Source: Dehalococcoidia bacterium (GTDB taxonomy: Bacteria > Chloroflexota > Dehalococcoidia > Tepidiformales > Tepidiformaceae). From it: a stretch of DNA of 64,000 bases. Positions 33,092 to 41,902 of the stretch are shown in pieces. Position 1 is the stretch's first letter, and each line of letters starts with the position of its first letter. The stretch spans positions 1 to 64,000 of the forward strand of contig JAGQHB010000030.1 in assembly GCA_020432045.1 (NCBI GenBank), read 5' to 3'. Position numbers and translations under genes: made by a program. The notes under the pieces were generated by a model. That model was given only the letters and a program-made list of their open reading frames with translations. It had not been told where the DNA came from and did no database searches.

Positions 33092-34141
33092 CTACCTCAG
33101 CCCCAGCCCTACGCCCCCCGGGAGTGCCACGCGGCCATCGACGACAGGCGGCAGTGTGGCGCCACAGGGGAACGGCTCACCGCCAGCGATCCAGGGGAGT
33201 TCGAGCCACTGCGTGCCGGGCGAGGCGAAGCCCCAGTGGACGGACGCGTAGAGCGATGGACCGATGCGAAAGTTGTGTGGCGCCAGCGCGACGCCGGCGG
33301 TTTCGGCGAGTGCGGCGACCTTCCGTGCCGGGGTGAGGCCACCAATCTTTGTCACCTCAGGCTGTAGCCAGCGGATGGCACCCGTGGCCAGCAGCCGTTG
33401 GAACTCATCGAGCGTGTATTCGTTTTCGCCGCCCGCCAGCGGGATCGGCTGCTGCCCGGCGACACGCGAGATGAGGCCGTGGTGGCGCATCGGCCGCACG
33501 GGTTCTTCGTACCAGAGCACATCGAGATCAGCCATAGCACGGCCGAACTGGACTGCTTCGACCGCGTCGAAGTGGCCGTTCACGTCGACCATCAGGGAGG
33601 CGTTGGGACCGACACAGCGGCGGGCATGTCGGACCAGCTCGATGTCGATTTCGTGGAGCTTGAAGGCGCGGAAGCCGTACGCACGGCCCGTTTCGCAAGC
33701 GCGAGCGAGCAGGTCAGCGTCGCGCAGCGGGGGCAGGCTGGCGTACGCGGGGAGGGAATCGTGGCAAGCGCCGCCGAGGAGTTCGGCAACGGGGACGCCC
33801 AGCCGCTTCCCGGCGAGGTCCCAGAGGGCGATATCGATGCCCGCGAGGGCGCTGGTGATGATGCCACCGTCGCCGTAGCGGTAGGCCCAGTCGGCGAGGT
33901 CCTGCCAGGTACGTTCGATGGCTGTGGCATCGCGGCCAACGACACGCGGAGCGAGAAGTGAATCGATCGCCGCGACCATCGGGGCGAACGGGGCCGAGGG
34001 GTCCCCGTTTGGGCCGGAGGCGATGCCCCACCAGGCTTCGCCTGTGCCGATGAGGCCGTCGTCCGTCTCGACGTCGACGAGGAGCTGTTGCTTCAAGGGA
34101 TGCGGGAAGGGGCGGCAGCGGACACCGGTAATGGTTGGCAT
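33092..34141 (-). CDS. mandelate racemase/muconate lactonizing enzyme family (enolase superfamily)
   Basis: The 349-residue protein shows the superfamily plan: an N-terminal capping domain, then a barrel with metal ligands at LMVDVNGHFD (Asp), LDVLWYEEPVRPM (Glu) and LAGGENEYTLDEFQ (Glu), and LAPHNFRIGPSLYASVHWGF with a catalytic-type His. The Lys position is at FRAFKLHEIDIE. Members abstract a proton alpha to a carboxylate; substrate here is unknown but likely an acid sugar or similar. Its stop is followed 4 bases later by the stump of the deazaflavin reductase gene, which shows the two were once tightly coupled. Confidence 0.88.
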   Translation of the reverse strand: MPTITGVRCRPFPHPLKQQLLVDVETDDGLIGTGEAWWGIASGPNGDPSAPFAPMVAAIDSLLAPRVVGRDATAIERTWQDLADWAYRYGDGGIITSALAGIDIALWDLAGKRLGVPVAELLGGACHDSLPAYASLPPLRDADLLARACETGRAYGFRAFKLHEIDIELVRHARRCVGPNASLMVDVNGHFDAVEAVQFGRAMADLDVLWYEEPVRPMRHHGLISRVAGQQPIPLAGGENEYTLDEFQRLLATGAIRWLQPEVTKIGGLTPARKVAALAETAGVALAPHNFRIGPSLYASVHWGFASPGTQWLELPWIAGGEPFPCGATLPPVVDGRVALPGGVGLGLR

Positions 34142-34158
34142 CAGTCCTCCAGTGGCGG

Positions 34159-35814
34159 CTATCCCCGGACGACGGCTTCGGCGGCGGCTATCGCTGTCGC
34201 GGCCTCGGCGCTCACGCGGCCTTGCCGGGCAACCGCGGCGGCGACCAGGTCACGGAAAAGCGGGTGCGGGCGGTTCGGGCGGCTCTGCAGTTCGGGATGG
34301 AACTGCGTGCCGAGCATGAACGGGTGCCCGGAGATCTCGGAGATCTCGACAAGCCCGCCATCGGGTGATGTGCCGCTCACGCGCAGTCCGGCTGCTTCGA
34401 GCTGGGGCCGGAACTGGTTGTTGAACTCCCAGCGGTGGCGGTGACGCTCGGTCACGTTCTCGTCGCCATACGCCGCGGCGGCGAGGCTACCGGGTTCGAG
34501 GCGGCACGGGTAGGCGCCCAGGCGCATGGTGCCGCCCTTGTTGATGATCCCCTGCTGTTCTTCGAGCAGAGAGATAACCGGGTAGGGAGTCTCGGGGTCG
34601 TGTTCGGTGGAGTTCGCGCCTTCGAGGCCGCAAACGTTCCTGGCGAGTTCCGTGACCATCACCTGCATACCGAGGCAAAGGCCAAGGTAGGGGACGTTGT
34701 TCTCGCGGGCCCAGCGCGCGGCGCGGATCTTGCCTTCCCAACCGCGTTCGCCGAAGCCTCCTGGGACGATGAGGCCATCGACGCCGCTCAGCACCTCCGC
34801 GGGGTCGCGGGATTCGAGCGTCTCGGCGGAGAGCCAGCGGATGGCGACATCGACGCCGTTGGCGATGCCGGCGTGGTCCAGCGCCTCCTTCACGGAGAGG
34901 TAGGCGTCTTTCAGCTTCACGTACTTGCCGACGATGGCGATTTCAACGCGGCCGGAGGGATGCTTGAGGCGCTCGACCATCTCGCGCCACTCGGCAAGGT
35001 CGCGGCCTCCGGAGAGCGCCATGCGCTCAATCACAAAGTCGCCGAGGCCACGGTCTTCGAGGATCAGCGGCACCTCATAGATGCTTGAGACCGTCTCCAT
35101 GGGGATGACGGCACGCGGGGCAACGTCGCAGAAGAGCGCGACCTTATCGCTGATCTCGCGAGGTACGGGATGATCGCTGCGGAGAAGAATGGCGTCGGGC
35201 TGGATGCCCTTGGAGCGCAGTTCGCGGACCGAGTGCTGGGTTGGCTTGGTCTTGAGTTCGCCGGTCGCACCGACCCAGGGGAGGAAACAAACATGGACGC
35301 TGAGGGTATCTTCGCGCGGCAGTTCGTGGCGCATCTGGCGGATGGCTTCGATGAAGGTCTCACCTTCGATGTCGCCGACCGTGCCGCCAACTTCGCAGAT
35401 GAGGACATCGCAGCCGGTCGCTTTCGCGGCGCCGTGGATCCTCGCCTTGATCTCGTTGGTGAGGTGGGGAACCGCCTGGATCGTACCTCCGAGGTAGTCG
35501 CCGCGGCGCTCGCGGTCGATCACGGACATGTACACCTTGCCGGAGGTGACGGAGGCGGCGCGAGTGAGGTCCTGGTCGATAAAGCGCTCGTAGTGGCCGA
35601 GGTCGAGGTCGGTCTCAGCGCCGTCGACAGTGACGAAGACCTCGCCGTGCTGATACGGAGACATAGTGCCGGGGTCAACGTTGAGGTAGGGGTCGAGCTT
35701 CTGAATGGAGACGGAGACGCCTCGTGACTTGAGGATTCGGCCGAGGCTAGCGGTGGTGATGCCTTTGCCGACAGAACTGACGACGCCACCGGTCACGAAG
35801 ATGAACTTGGGCAT
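34159..35814 (-). CDS. pyrG: CTP synthase
   Basis: ATG 35814 (MPKFIFVTGGVVSSVGKGIT) is the conserved family start and is preceded by GGAG; the frame to 35844 is not needed. The amidoligase domain shows GGVVSSVGKG, LDPYLNVDPGTMSPYQHGEV and ETDLDLGHYERF. The C-terminal glutaminase domain has PGGFGERGWEGKI, LGLCLGMQVM with the nucleophile Cys, and QFHPELQSRP with the catalytic His and Glu. It makes CTP from UTP, glutamine and ATP. At 551 residues the length is normal. The promoter carries a LexA-like box (see 35843-35886). Confidence 0.96.
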   Translation of the reverse strand: MPKFIFVTGGVVSSVGKGITTASLGRILKSRGVSVSIQKLDPYLNVDPGTMSPYQHGEVFVTVDGAETDLDLGHYERFIDQDLTRAASVTSGKVYMSVIDRERRGDYLGGTIQAVPHLTNEIKARIHGAAKATGCDVLICEVGGTVGDIEGETFIEAIRQMRHELPREDTLSVHVCFLPWVGATGELKTKPTQHSVRELRSKGIQPDAILLRSDHPVPREISDKVALFCDVAPRAVIPMETVSSIYEVPLILEDRGLGDFVIERMALSGGRDLAEWREMVERLKHPSGRVEIAIVGKYVKLKDAYLSVKEALDHAGIANGVDVAIRWLSAETLESRDPAEVLSGVDGLIVPGGFGERGWEGKIRAARWARENNVPYLGLCLGMQVMVTELARNVCGLEGANSTEHDPETPYPVISLLEEQQGIINKGGTMRLGAYPCRLEPGSLAAAAYGDENVTERHRHRWEFNNQFRPQLEAAGLRVSGTSPDGGLVEISEISGHPFMLGTQFHPELQSRPNRPHPLFRDLVAAAVARQGRVSAEAATAIAAAEAVVRG

Positions 35815-35842
35815 GCGCTCCGTACTCTTGCTTGTTCTACCC

Positions 35843-35886
35843 ATGCTAGCGGCGAGGGAAAGATGGGGTCAACGAACGTGTGTTCG
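35843..35886 (-). promoter_or_regulatory. pyrG promoter with abutting LexA-like box
   Basis: On the minus strand TTGACC (35872-35867) and TAGCAT (35848-35843) are spaced by 18 bases. Directly next to the -35, at 35873-35886, is the perfect inverted repeat CGAAC-GTGT-GTTCG, which matches the Gram-positive-type LexA (SOS) box GAACNNNNGTTC. A repressor there would block the promoter. No lexA gene is in the window, so the assignment rests on sequence alone. Confidence 0.5.
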
Positions 35887-35965
35887 GGAACCGGCAGGAT
35901 GCTGCCACGAACAACAGGGCATCGTAGGAATTGTGTCGGCCAAATCGTATCTACTTGCCTATTTG

Positions 35966-35981
35966 ATTAGGTCTGCCTAAT
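35966..35981 (+). promoter_or_regulatory. DtxR/IdeR-like metal-responsive operator
   Basis: ATTAGG-TCTG-CCTAAT is a perfect 6-bp inverted repeat with a 4-base centre, resembling TTAGGNNNNCCTAA operators of the DtxR family. It ends 11 bases before the start codon of the copper-type lipoprotein gene that leads the iron(III) importer genes. TAATGT overlaps its right edge and could be a -10 for a very short leader. Confidence 0.5.
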
Positions 35982-35992
35982 GTACAGAACCA

Positions 35993-36436
35993 ATGAGAGC
36001 ATACGAAGCCTTCGGCCGGGGACGGCTGACTGCAATCGCGATCTTCGGCCTCGCCGTGGCGGGCACGGTGCTTGCGAGCTGCGGCGATGACGACGGGGGC
36101 CAGGCCTCCCTGGTGACGACGAAGACGCCGGACGAAGTCGTCCGCGTCTCGCTCCAGGAATGGGCGGTGTTGCCGGAGGTGGGGGCCGCCGGCAACGGCG
36201 TAATCCAGTTCGCCGTGGACAACCGGGGCACGGAGCTGCACGAGTTCGTGCTCCTGAAAGACGGAGAGGAACTCGGCGAAATCGAGGGGATTGGGCCCGG
36301 ACACCTGGAGACCATTCGCTTCGAGTTGAAGCCCGGAAACTATGAACTCGCCTGCCTCATCAAAGAAACTGAGGACAACGGCGAAGTGGAAGACCACTAC
36401 GCACTGGGCATGCACAAGCAGTTCGAAGTTCGCTAG
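35993..36436 (+). CDS. cupredoxin-fold lipoprotein with type-1 copper ligands
   Basis: The 147-residue protein has a lipoprotein signal ending VLASC (Cys30), so it is anchored outside the membrane. The mature domain (about 48-147) is a cupredoxin: IQFAVDNRGTELHEFVLL, then ELKPGNYELACLIKE, then EDHYALGMHKQFEV. A type-1 copper site is complete: His83, Cys121, His135, Met140. This contrasts with the copper-less pair at 24770-25980. It is followed 33 bases later by the iron(III)-binding protein gene and preceded by a metal-type operator, so it probably helps iron uptake, perhaps by redox of iron or copper handling. That role is inference. Confidence 0.85.
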   Translation: MRAYEAFGRGRLTAIAIFGLAVAGTVLASCGDDDGGQASLVTTKTPDEVVRVSLQEWAVLPEVGAAGNGVIQFAVDNRGTELHEFVLLKDGEELGEIEGIGPGHLETIRFELKPGNYELACLIKETEDNGEVEDHYALGMHKQFEVR

Positions 36437-36469
36437 CTTGGCGGACGAACGGATGTACGAGGGAGAACG

Positions 36470-37555
36470 ATGAAGATCCGAAACTACCTGGGTGTGCTGG
36501 GCCTCGCGGTCGCGACCGTGACGGCGATGCTTGCGTTTGCCTGTGGCGGAGACGACGACGCGGGCAACGGCACGATCACGCCGTCTGAATCTTCGACTGC
36601 GGTATCCACCACGTTCACGTCCGGCGGCGACCTGACGATCTATTCCGGGCGCTCGGAGGCACTGGTTGGGCCGCTCCTCAAAGAATTCGAAGACAAGAGC
36701 GGCATCAAGGTGAGCGTAAAGTACGGCGACACGGCCGCCCTGGCGGCGCTCATCGTGGAGGAAGGCAGCAAGAGCCCGGCCGACGTGTTCTTTGCACAGG
36801 ACGCGGGCGCGTTGGGAGCTGTGAACGACCGGAAGCTGTTCGAAAAGCTGCCGGACGACCTGCTTGGGAAGGTTGATCCGAAGTTCCGGAGCCCGGCGGG
36901 CACGTGGGTGGGCATCAGCGGCCGTGCCCGCGTAATCGTCTACAACCCCGAATTGGTGAAGGCGGACGAGCTGCCTGCATCCGTGAAGGACCTGACCGGC
37001 GCGCGGTGGAAGGGCCACATGGGCTGGGCCCCGACGAACGGGTCGTTCCAGGCGTTTGTCACAGCATTCCGGAAGCTCGAGGGCGATCCGGCGACTGAGA
37101 CCTGGTTGAAGGCGATGAAGTCGAACGGCGTGCGGGAATATGCCGACAACCGGGCGATCGTCGCGGCGGTCGCGGCCGGGGAGATCCAGGTTGGCCTTGT
37201 AAACCACTACTACCTGTATGGGTTCATCAAGGACCAGGGGGACAGCTTCCAGGCGAAGAACTACTTCACCACGGCAGAGGATGCCGGATCACTTGTGAAC
37301 GCAGCAGGCGCCGGGATGCTGGCGTCGTCGAAGCACAAAGACCAGGCGCGCGCGCTGATCAGCTATCTGCTCGACAAAGAGGCGCAGGAGTATTTTGCCG
37401 CGGAGACGTTCGAATATCCGCTTGTCGACGGGATAGCGGCCGACCCACGGCTCACGCCGCTGGGCGAACTCAAGCACCCGGCAATCGATCTCAGCGACCT
37501 CGACGATCTTGAAGGGACGTTGAAGCTGTTGCGGGCGGCTCGCGTCCTGCCGTGA
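36470..37555 (+). CDS. iron(III) ABC transporter substrate-binding lipoprotein
   Basis: The 361-residue protein has a lipoprotein signal (LAFACGG, Cys25) and the FbpA/FutA-type domain: DLTIYSGRSEALVGPLLKEF, SPADVFFAQDAGALGAVNDR, and VNHYYLYGF with adjacent tyrosines (247 and 248), the iron ligands of this family. It should bind Fe3+ outside the membrane and pass it to the permease. AGGGAGAACG precedes the ATG. The permease start overlaps its stop by 4 bases. Confidence 0.9.
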   Translation: MKIRNYLGVLGLAVATVTAMLAFACGGDDDAGNGTITPSESSTAVSTTFTSGGDLTIYSGRSEALVGPLLKEFEDKSGIKVSVKYGDTAALAALIVEEGSKSPADVFFAQDAGALGAVNDRKLFEKLPDDLLGKVDPKFRSPAGTWVGISGRARVIVYNPELVKADELPASVKDLTGARWKGHMGWAPTNGSFQAFVTAFRKLEGDPATETWLKAMKSNGVREYADNRAIVAAVAAGEIQVGLVNHYYLYGFIKDQGDSFQAKNYFTTAEDAGSLVNAAGAGMLASSKHKDQARALISYLLDKEAQEYFAAETFEYPLVDGIAADPRLTPLGELKHPAIDLSDLDDLEGTLKLLRAARVLP

Positions 37556-39147
37556 CGTTTCGTTTCGGCCGGCGAGGCCGCCAGGCGCCGGGGTTCCTCT
37601 GGATCCCGGCGGTTGCCGTTGGCCTGCTGTCGCTGGCGCCGGTGTACTACCTTGCGGTCCGGTCGACGGAGCGGGGCTGGGAGCCCTGGCGGGACGTAGC
37701 GGAGCGGTCACTCTGGCCCCTGCTGGTCGATAGCCTCCAGCTGGCGGTGGTCGTCGTGGCCTGCAGCCTTGCCATCGCGCTGCCGGGGGCATGGCTGACG
37801 GTGCGCACGGACCTGCCGTGGCGGCGCGCATGGGCGGTTGCGCTGGCACTGCCGCTGGCCATCCCGTCATACGTGATGGGGCTCGCTGTCGTGGCGGCGC
37901 TGGGGCCACGCGGGCTGTTGCAGGATTGGCTGCAGCCGCTCGGCGTGGAACGGCTGCCGGAGATCTACGGACTCCCGGCCGCCACCTTGACGCTAACGGC
38001 GGTCAGCTACCCGTACCTCTACATCGTCCTGCGGGCCGCGCTCCGGGCTGCCGACCCGTCGATCGAGGAGGCTGCGCGATCACTGGGCTCGGGCCGTCTG
38101 CGGGCGTTCGCGAGCGTGACACTGCCAGCTCTCATGCCGGCCATCGCGGCGGGCAGCCTGCTGGTGGCACTCTATGCGCTGAGCGATTTTGGAGGGGTGG
38201 CGACCGTACGCTACACGACGTTTACGCGGGCAGTGTTCCTTGAATACACGTCGTCGTTCGACCGGTCGCGGGCGGCCGTGCTCGGCGTAATGCTCGGCGT
38301 GCTCGCAGTGACCGTGCTTATGCTGGAGCTGTTGGCGAGATCGCGATACCAGTCGCGACTGCGTTCGGCACGTACGGCCCCAAGTACACCGATTCCGCTT
38401 GGCCGTTGGCGATGGCCAGCGACCGGGTACCTCGCCATCATCGTGCTTGTCAGCGAAGTGCTGCCAGTGTTCGTGCTTTGCTGGTGGCTTGGGAGGGGAA
38501 TCGCCGCCGGCACAGACCTCCCGGACGTACGAGGGCCGTTGGAACACACGCTCACGCTCGGGCTGGCCGGGGCGGCGATTACGACGGTGTTGGCACTGGC
38601 GCCGGCCGTGCTCTCGGCGCGGTATGGCGGTTTCATGGCGCGGGTCGTGGAACAGGCGACGTTCATCGCGCACGCACTCCCGGGCCTGGTCATTGCGCTG
38701 GCGCTGGTGTTCTTCGGGATCGCCTATGCACGGCCGCTGTATCAGACAACGTGGATGCTGCTCCTCGCTTACGTGGTGCTGTTCGTGCCGAACGCGCTGG
38801 CTGCACTGCGGGCGCCACTGCTGCGGCAGGACCCGCACCTGGAGGACGCGGCAGCGAGCCTCGGACGCCGTCCGTTCTCGACGCTGGCGACGGTAACGCT
38901 GCCGCTGGCACGGCCAGGGGCTTCGGCAGCGTTTGTGCTGGTGTTCCTGACGATCGTGAAGGAGCTGCCAGCGACGCTCCTGCTCAGCCCGCCGGGATAC
39001 CGTACGCTGGCGGGCGTGACCTGGAGCACGAGTTCGGAGGCGTTCCTGGGCAGCGCGGCGCTACCCGGGCTCTTGATTATCGGGTTGGCTGCGCTCCCGG
39101 CGGCGGTCCTGGCGTGGAGGGGGGATGACGAGAGCATCGAACGCTAG
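37552..39147 (+). CDS. iron(III) ABC transporter permease (fused double domain)
   Basis: The 531-residue protein has about 12 membrane helices in two homologous halves, each with an EAA-type loop contacting the ATPase: EEAARSLGSGRLRAFASVTL and EDAAASLGRRPFSTLATVTL. This is the FbpB/SfuB layout for iron(III). GTG 37552 overlaps the binding-protein stop, and the 3' end overlaps the ATPase gene by 23 bases, so the three genes are translationally coupled. Confidence 0.92.
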   Translation: MTFRFGRRGRQAPGFLWIPAVAVGLLSLAPVYYLAVRSTERGWEPWRDVAERSLWPLLVDSLQLAVVVVACSLAIALPGAWLTVRTDLPWRRAWAVALALPLAIPSYVMGLAVVAALGPRGLLQDWLQPLGVERLPEIYGLPAATLTLTAVSYPYLYIVLRAALRAADPSIEEAARSLGSGRLRAFASVTLPALMPAIAAGSLLVALYALSDFGGVATVRYTTFTRAVFLEYTSSFDRSRAAVLGVMLGVLAVTVLMLELLARSRYQSRLRSARTAPSTPIPLGRWRWPATGYLAIIVLVSEVLPVFVLCWWLGRGIAAGTDLPDVRGPLEHTLTLGLAGAAITTVLALAPAVLSARYGGFMARVVEQATFIAHALPGLVIALALVFFGIAYARPLYQTTWMLLLAYVVLFVPNALAALRAPLLRQDPHLEDAAASLGRRPFSTLATVTLPLARPGASAAFVLVFLTIVKELPATLLLSPPGYRTLAGVTWSTSSEAFLGSAALPGLLIIGLAALPAAVLAWRGDDESIER

Positions 39148-40222
39148 CCTGCTGGAAGTGCGCGCGCTGGAGGTTCATTACGGCGCCGTGCGAGCGGTGG
39201 CGGGAGCAGCGGTCTCACTCGGCGAGGGCGAAATCCTCGCGCTGCTGGGACCGAGCGGATGCGGCAAGACGACGTTGCTGCGGGCGATCGCCGGGTTCGA
39301 ACGGGCAAGTGCCGGCGAGATTCTGCTGGATGGCACCTTGATCGAGAGCGCGGCCGCACACCGCCCCGCACACCGGCGGAGCATCGGCATGGTGTTCCAG
39401 GAATACGCGCTGTTCCCGCACCGGACGGTTGAACAGAATATCGCCTACGGGCTGGAGCAGGGCCCGTTGGGCGCCGTGCGGAGAAGCCAGAAAGCCCAGG
39501 AGCGCGTGGCGCAGCTCCTGCAGCTTGGCGGGCTCGATGGCCTCGCCAGCCGTTATCCGCACCAGCTTTCTGGTGGCCAGCAACAGCGCGTGGCCGTGTT
39601 GCGGTCGCTGGCGCCGAGGCCGCGTCTGCTGCTGCTCGATGAGCCGTTTTCGAACCTGGACCCGGCACTGCGCCATGAGATGCGCGAACAGGTCGGGCTG
39701 TTGCTGCGAGCGGAGGGCGTCTCCGCGATCCTGGTGACACACGACCGATCGGAGGCGTTGGGCCTGGCCGACCGTGTCGCCGTGATGCGCGCCGGCGTGA
39801 TCCTGCAGTGTGATACGCCGGAGAGGTTGTACTTCGGCCCGGTTTCGGCCGATGCGGCGGCACTGAGTGGCGAAGTGCAGTACCTCGACGCCGAAGGCGA
39901 GGGAGATATCGCGGTCACAGCACTCGGGCGCCTGCGGCTCCGGGAGCCGGGGCGTGCCGGGCCCTGCCGCGTGCTGGTGCGCCCGGACTGGATCGTCCCC
40001 TGCGTTGATGGATTAGCGGCGATGGTGATGGAGCGGCGAGTGGAAGGTGCACTGACTCGGCTCCGCGTGGAGTTTGAAACGGGCCTGCAAGTGTCGGTCG
40101 CGGCGCCGTCGGGGTGGCTGGCAGGGCTCGGAGAGACGGTTCGGCTGGGCGTGGCAGTGGCCGTGCCAGCGTTCGGGACGGAAGACGCAAGTCCCGGTTC
40201 AGAAATCCGTGACGGTGATTAA
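39125..40222 (+). CDS. iron(III) ABC transporter ATP-binding protein
   Basis: The 365-residue ATPase has GPSGCGKTTLLRAIAGFERA (Walker A), a Q-loop GMVFQEYALFPH, the signature LSGGQQQRVAVLRSLAPRP, LLLDEPFSNLDPALRHEMRE, and a C-terminal TOBE-like regulatory region (about 240-345). This matches FbpC and related ferric/polyamine importers. GGAGGGGGG lies just before ATG 39125, within the permease gene. It ends the iron-uptake unit; the sigma factor gene begins 83 bases later. Confidence 0.92.
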   Translation: MTRASNASLLEVRALEVHYGAVRAVAGAAVSLGEGEILALLGPSGCGKTTLLRAIAGFERASAGEILLDGTLIESAAAHRPAHRRSIGMVFQEYALFPHRTVEQNIAYGLEQGPLGAVRRSQKAQERVAQLLQLGGLDGLASRYPHQLSGGQQQRVAVLRSLAPRPRLLLLDEPFSNLDPALRHEMREQVGLLLRAEGVSAILVTHDRSEALGLADRVAVMRAGVILQCDTPERLYFGPVSADAAALSGEVQYLDAEGEGDIAVTALGRLRLREPGRAGPCRVLVRPDWIVPCVDGLAAMVMERRVEGALTRLRVEFETGLQVSVAAPSGWLAGLGETVRLGVAVAVPAFGTEDASPGSEIRDGD

Positions 40223-40305
40223 CCTCACGCCCGTTCTTTCGTTATCTCTAGTACGAACGGCATAGCGATGCCATCCTTCGAAAGGAGGGACGGTCGGAAT
40301 CAGGG

Positions 40306-40902
40306 GTGGATACCGGCGCGACCCGGGAGGGCCACGTGGAGCAACTCCGCGTCGACCAGCTCGCGCCCGAGTTCGACGAGACAGCAGTGGTGGACGCTGC
40401 CAAGCTCGGCGAACAGACGGCGCTCGCGATGCTCTACGAGCATTACTTCCCGCGAGTATTCCGGTATGTCAACAGCCGCCTCCATTCGAACGAAGACGCT
40501 GAAGATGTCACGACGGAGATCTTTCTCCGGATCATCGACAACATCGGATCGTTTCAATGGCGGGGTCTCCCTTTCGGGGCATGGGTGTTCCGGATCGCGC
40601 GGAATGAAGTTGTTTCGCACGTACGGCGCCTGAAGACCCGGGGCGGGGCGGCCGAGCTGACGGAGAGCATCCCCGATGATTCGCGGGACCACACGGAACA
40701 GGTAGAGATCGACCTCACGTTCCAGGTCGTCCAGCGAGCCATCGAGAAGCTCCCTGAAGCACAGCGACAGGTAGTCACCCTGCGATTTGTTTCAGGACTT
40801 TCCGTGGCAGAGACGGCCGCGGCCCTGAAGAAGACCGAAAACAACGTGAAAGTCCTCCAACACAAAGGCATCGCAAAATTGCAGCAGCTGGTGGATCGAT
40901 GA
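40306..40902 (+). CDS. ECF sigma factor
   Basis: The 198-residue product has region 2 (LAMLYEHYFPRVFRYVNSRL, DAEDVTTEIFLRIIDNIGSF, PFGAWVFRIARNEVVSHVRR) and region 4 (AIEKLPEAQRQVVTLRFVSG, LSVAETAAALKKTENNVKVL) with no region 3, typical of extracytoplasmic-function sigma factors. GTG 40306 is used; GTG 40336 is an alternative. Its stop overlaps the DUF5667 gene (ATGA), so the two are co-translated, as expected for a sigma/anti-sigma-like pair. Confidence 0.92.
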   Translation: MDTGATREGHVEQLRVDQLAPEFDETAVVDAAKLGEQTALAMLYEHYFPRVFRYVNSRLHSNEDAEDVTTEIFLRIIDNIGSFQWRGLPFGAWVFRIARNEVVSHVRRLKTRGGAAELTESIPDDSRDHTEQVEIDLTFQVVQRAIEKLPEAQRQVVTLRFVSGLSVAETAAALKKTENNVKVLQHKGIAKLQQLVDR

Positions 40903-41900
40903 AGCACATTCTCGATCGACGGCCCGGATTTGATGCGCGCATTTTCGCCGAAGCGCAGGCGCTCCTGGACGAAGGGCTCGACCGCGCCTTTGTGCTTGAG
41001 CTGTACCCGGCGGAATCCGCCTGGCTCGCCCCGTTGCTTGCGACGACCACGGCGATCATCGGCGCGGCAGCCGCGGAAGAACCCACCTGGTACTTCGAAG
41101 CATCGCTCAAGCAGCGCTTCCTGGAAGCGGGTGTGCGCAGAGCGCGGACAGAAGTGGCGCCCGCCATGCCAGTACCAGGGACTGGCTGGGGCCGCGTTCG
41201 GTCAGGCTTCGCAGGCGTGGGTGTTGCCGGCATGGCAGCTGCCGTGGGTGTGCTGGCAGTTGGCGTCCTTACCGCAGATAACGCCTCGCCGGGCGATTGG
41301 AACTACGCCTTCAAAGTAGGCAGCGAGCGGATCGACTACCGTCTCTCCGAGGGCAACGGCCGCGTGAACGTGCAGCTGTACCAGACGGACGCGCGAGTGC
41401 AGGAGATTATCCAGCTTTCGAGCCAGGGCAAGCTTTCGGCAAACGACCTGGACCGGCTGGTGACAGAAGCTGAGACGCTCGCGAGGCTCGCGCAGAACCG
41501 GCCGCTGGATAGCCAGCAGCGCGCGCGGCTCGTCGATATCGGCGGTGCGGCCGTTGCGGTGCTCCAGGATGTACGTGTGAAACAGCCGGACCTTGAACCG
41601 GCCGTGGATACAACCGTGAAGAAGGTGGTGGATGCCGTGGCAGCCGGACTCGGGGGTCCGGTCACGACAATCACTGAGCCACCTGCCACAGCGACGCCAT
41701 CCGCGACGGCCGCGACGGCGACGCCAGGCACTCCCGTTGCGACTCCGGCGGCTTCGGCCACGGCCGCGACGGCGACGCCCACACCGGCTGAGACGGCTCC
41801 GCCGGAGGCAACCCGGACGCCGGCCACAGAAGCACCAACAGCCACGCCTGAGGCGACAACCGCCGAAGACCCGGGCACCCCGACCCCGGGAGTGCCGTAG
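40899..41900 (+). CDS. DUF5667-type membrane protein, likely partner of the ECF sigma factor
   Basis: The 333-residue protein has a cytosolic N-terminal part (about 1-105), one membrane helix (VGVAGMAAAVGVLAVGVLTA), then a DUF5667-like extracytoplasmic helical domain starting PGDWNYAFKVGSERIDYRLS, and a long Thr/Pro/Ala-rich tail (about 250-333). The N-terminal part is not a classical anti-sigma zinc domain (no HxxxCxxC), so inhibition of the sigma factor is inferred from the coupling only. It may sense the envelope through the external domain. The next gene starts 2 bases after its stop. Confidence 0.8.
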   Translation: MKHILDRRPGFDARIFAEAQALLDEGLDRAFVLELYPAESAWLAPLLATTTAIIGAAAAEEPTWYFEASLKQRFLEAGVRRARTEVAPAMPVPGTGWGRVRSGFAGVGVAGMAAAVGVLAVGVLTADNASPGDWNYAFKVGSERIDYRLSEGNGRVNVQLYQTDARVQEIIQLSSQGKLSANDLDRLVTEAETLARLAQNRPLDSQQRARLVDIGGAAVAVLQDVRVKQPDLEPAVDTTVKKVVDAVAAGLGGPVTTITEPPATATPSATAATATPGTPVATPAASATAATATPTPAETAPPEATRTPATEAPTATPEATTAEDPGTPTPGVP

Positions 41901-41902
41901 GC

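Noticed and set aside
41640-41900. DNA-level tandem repeat in the DUF5667 gene
   Set aside because: The Thr/Pro/Ala repetition is a low-complexity extracellular tail in the coding sequence and not a separate repeat element.
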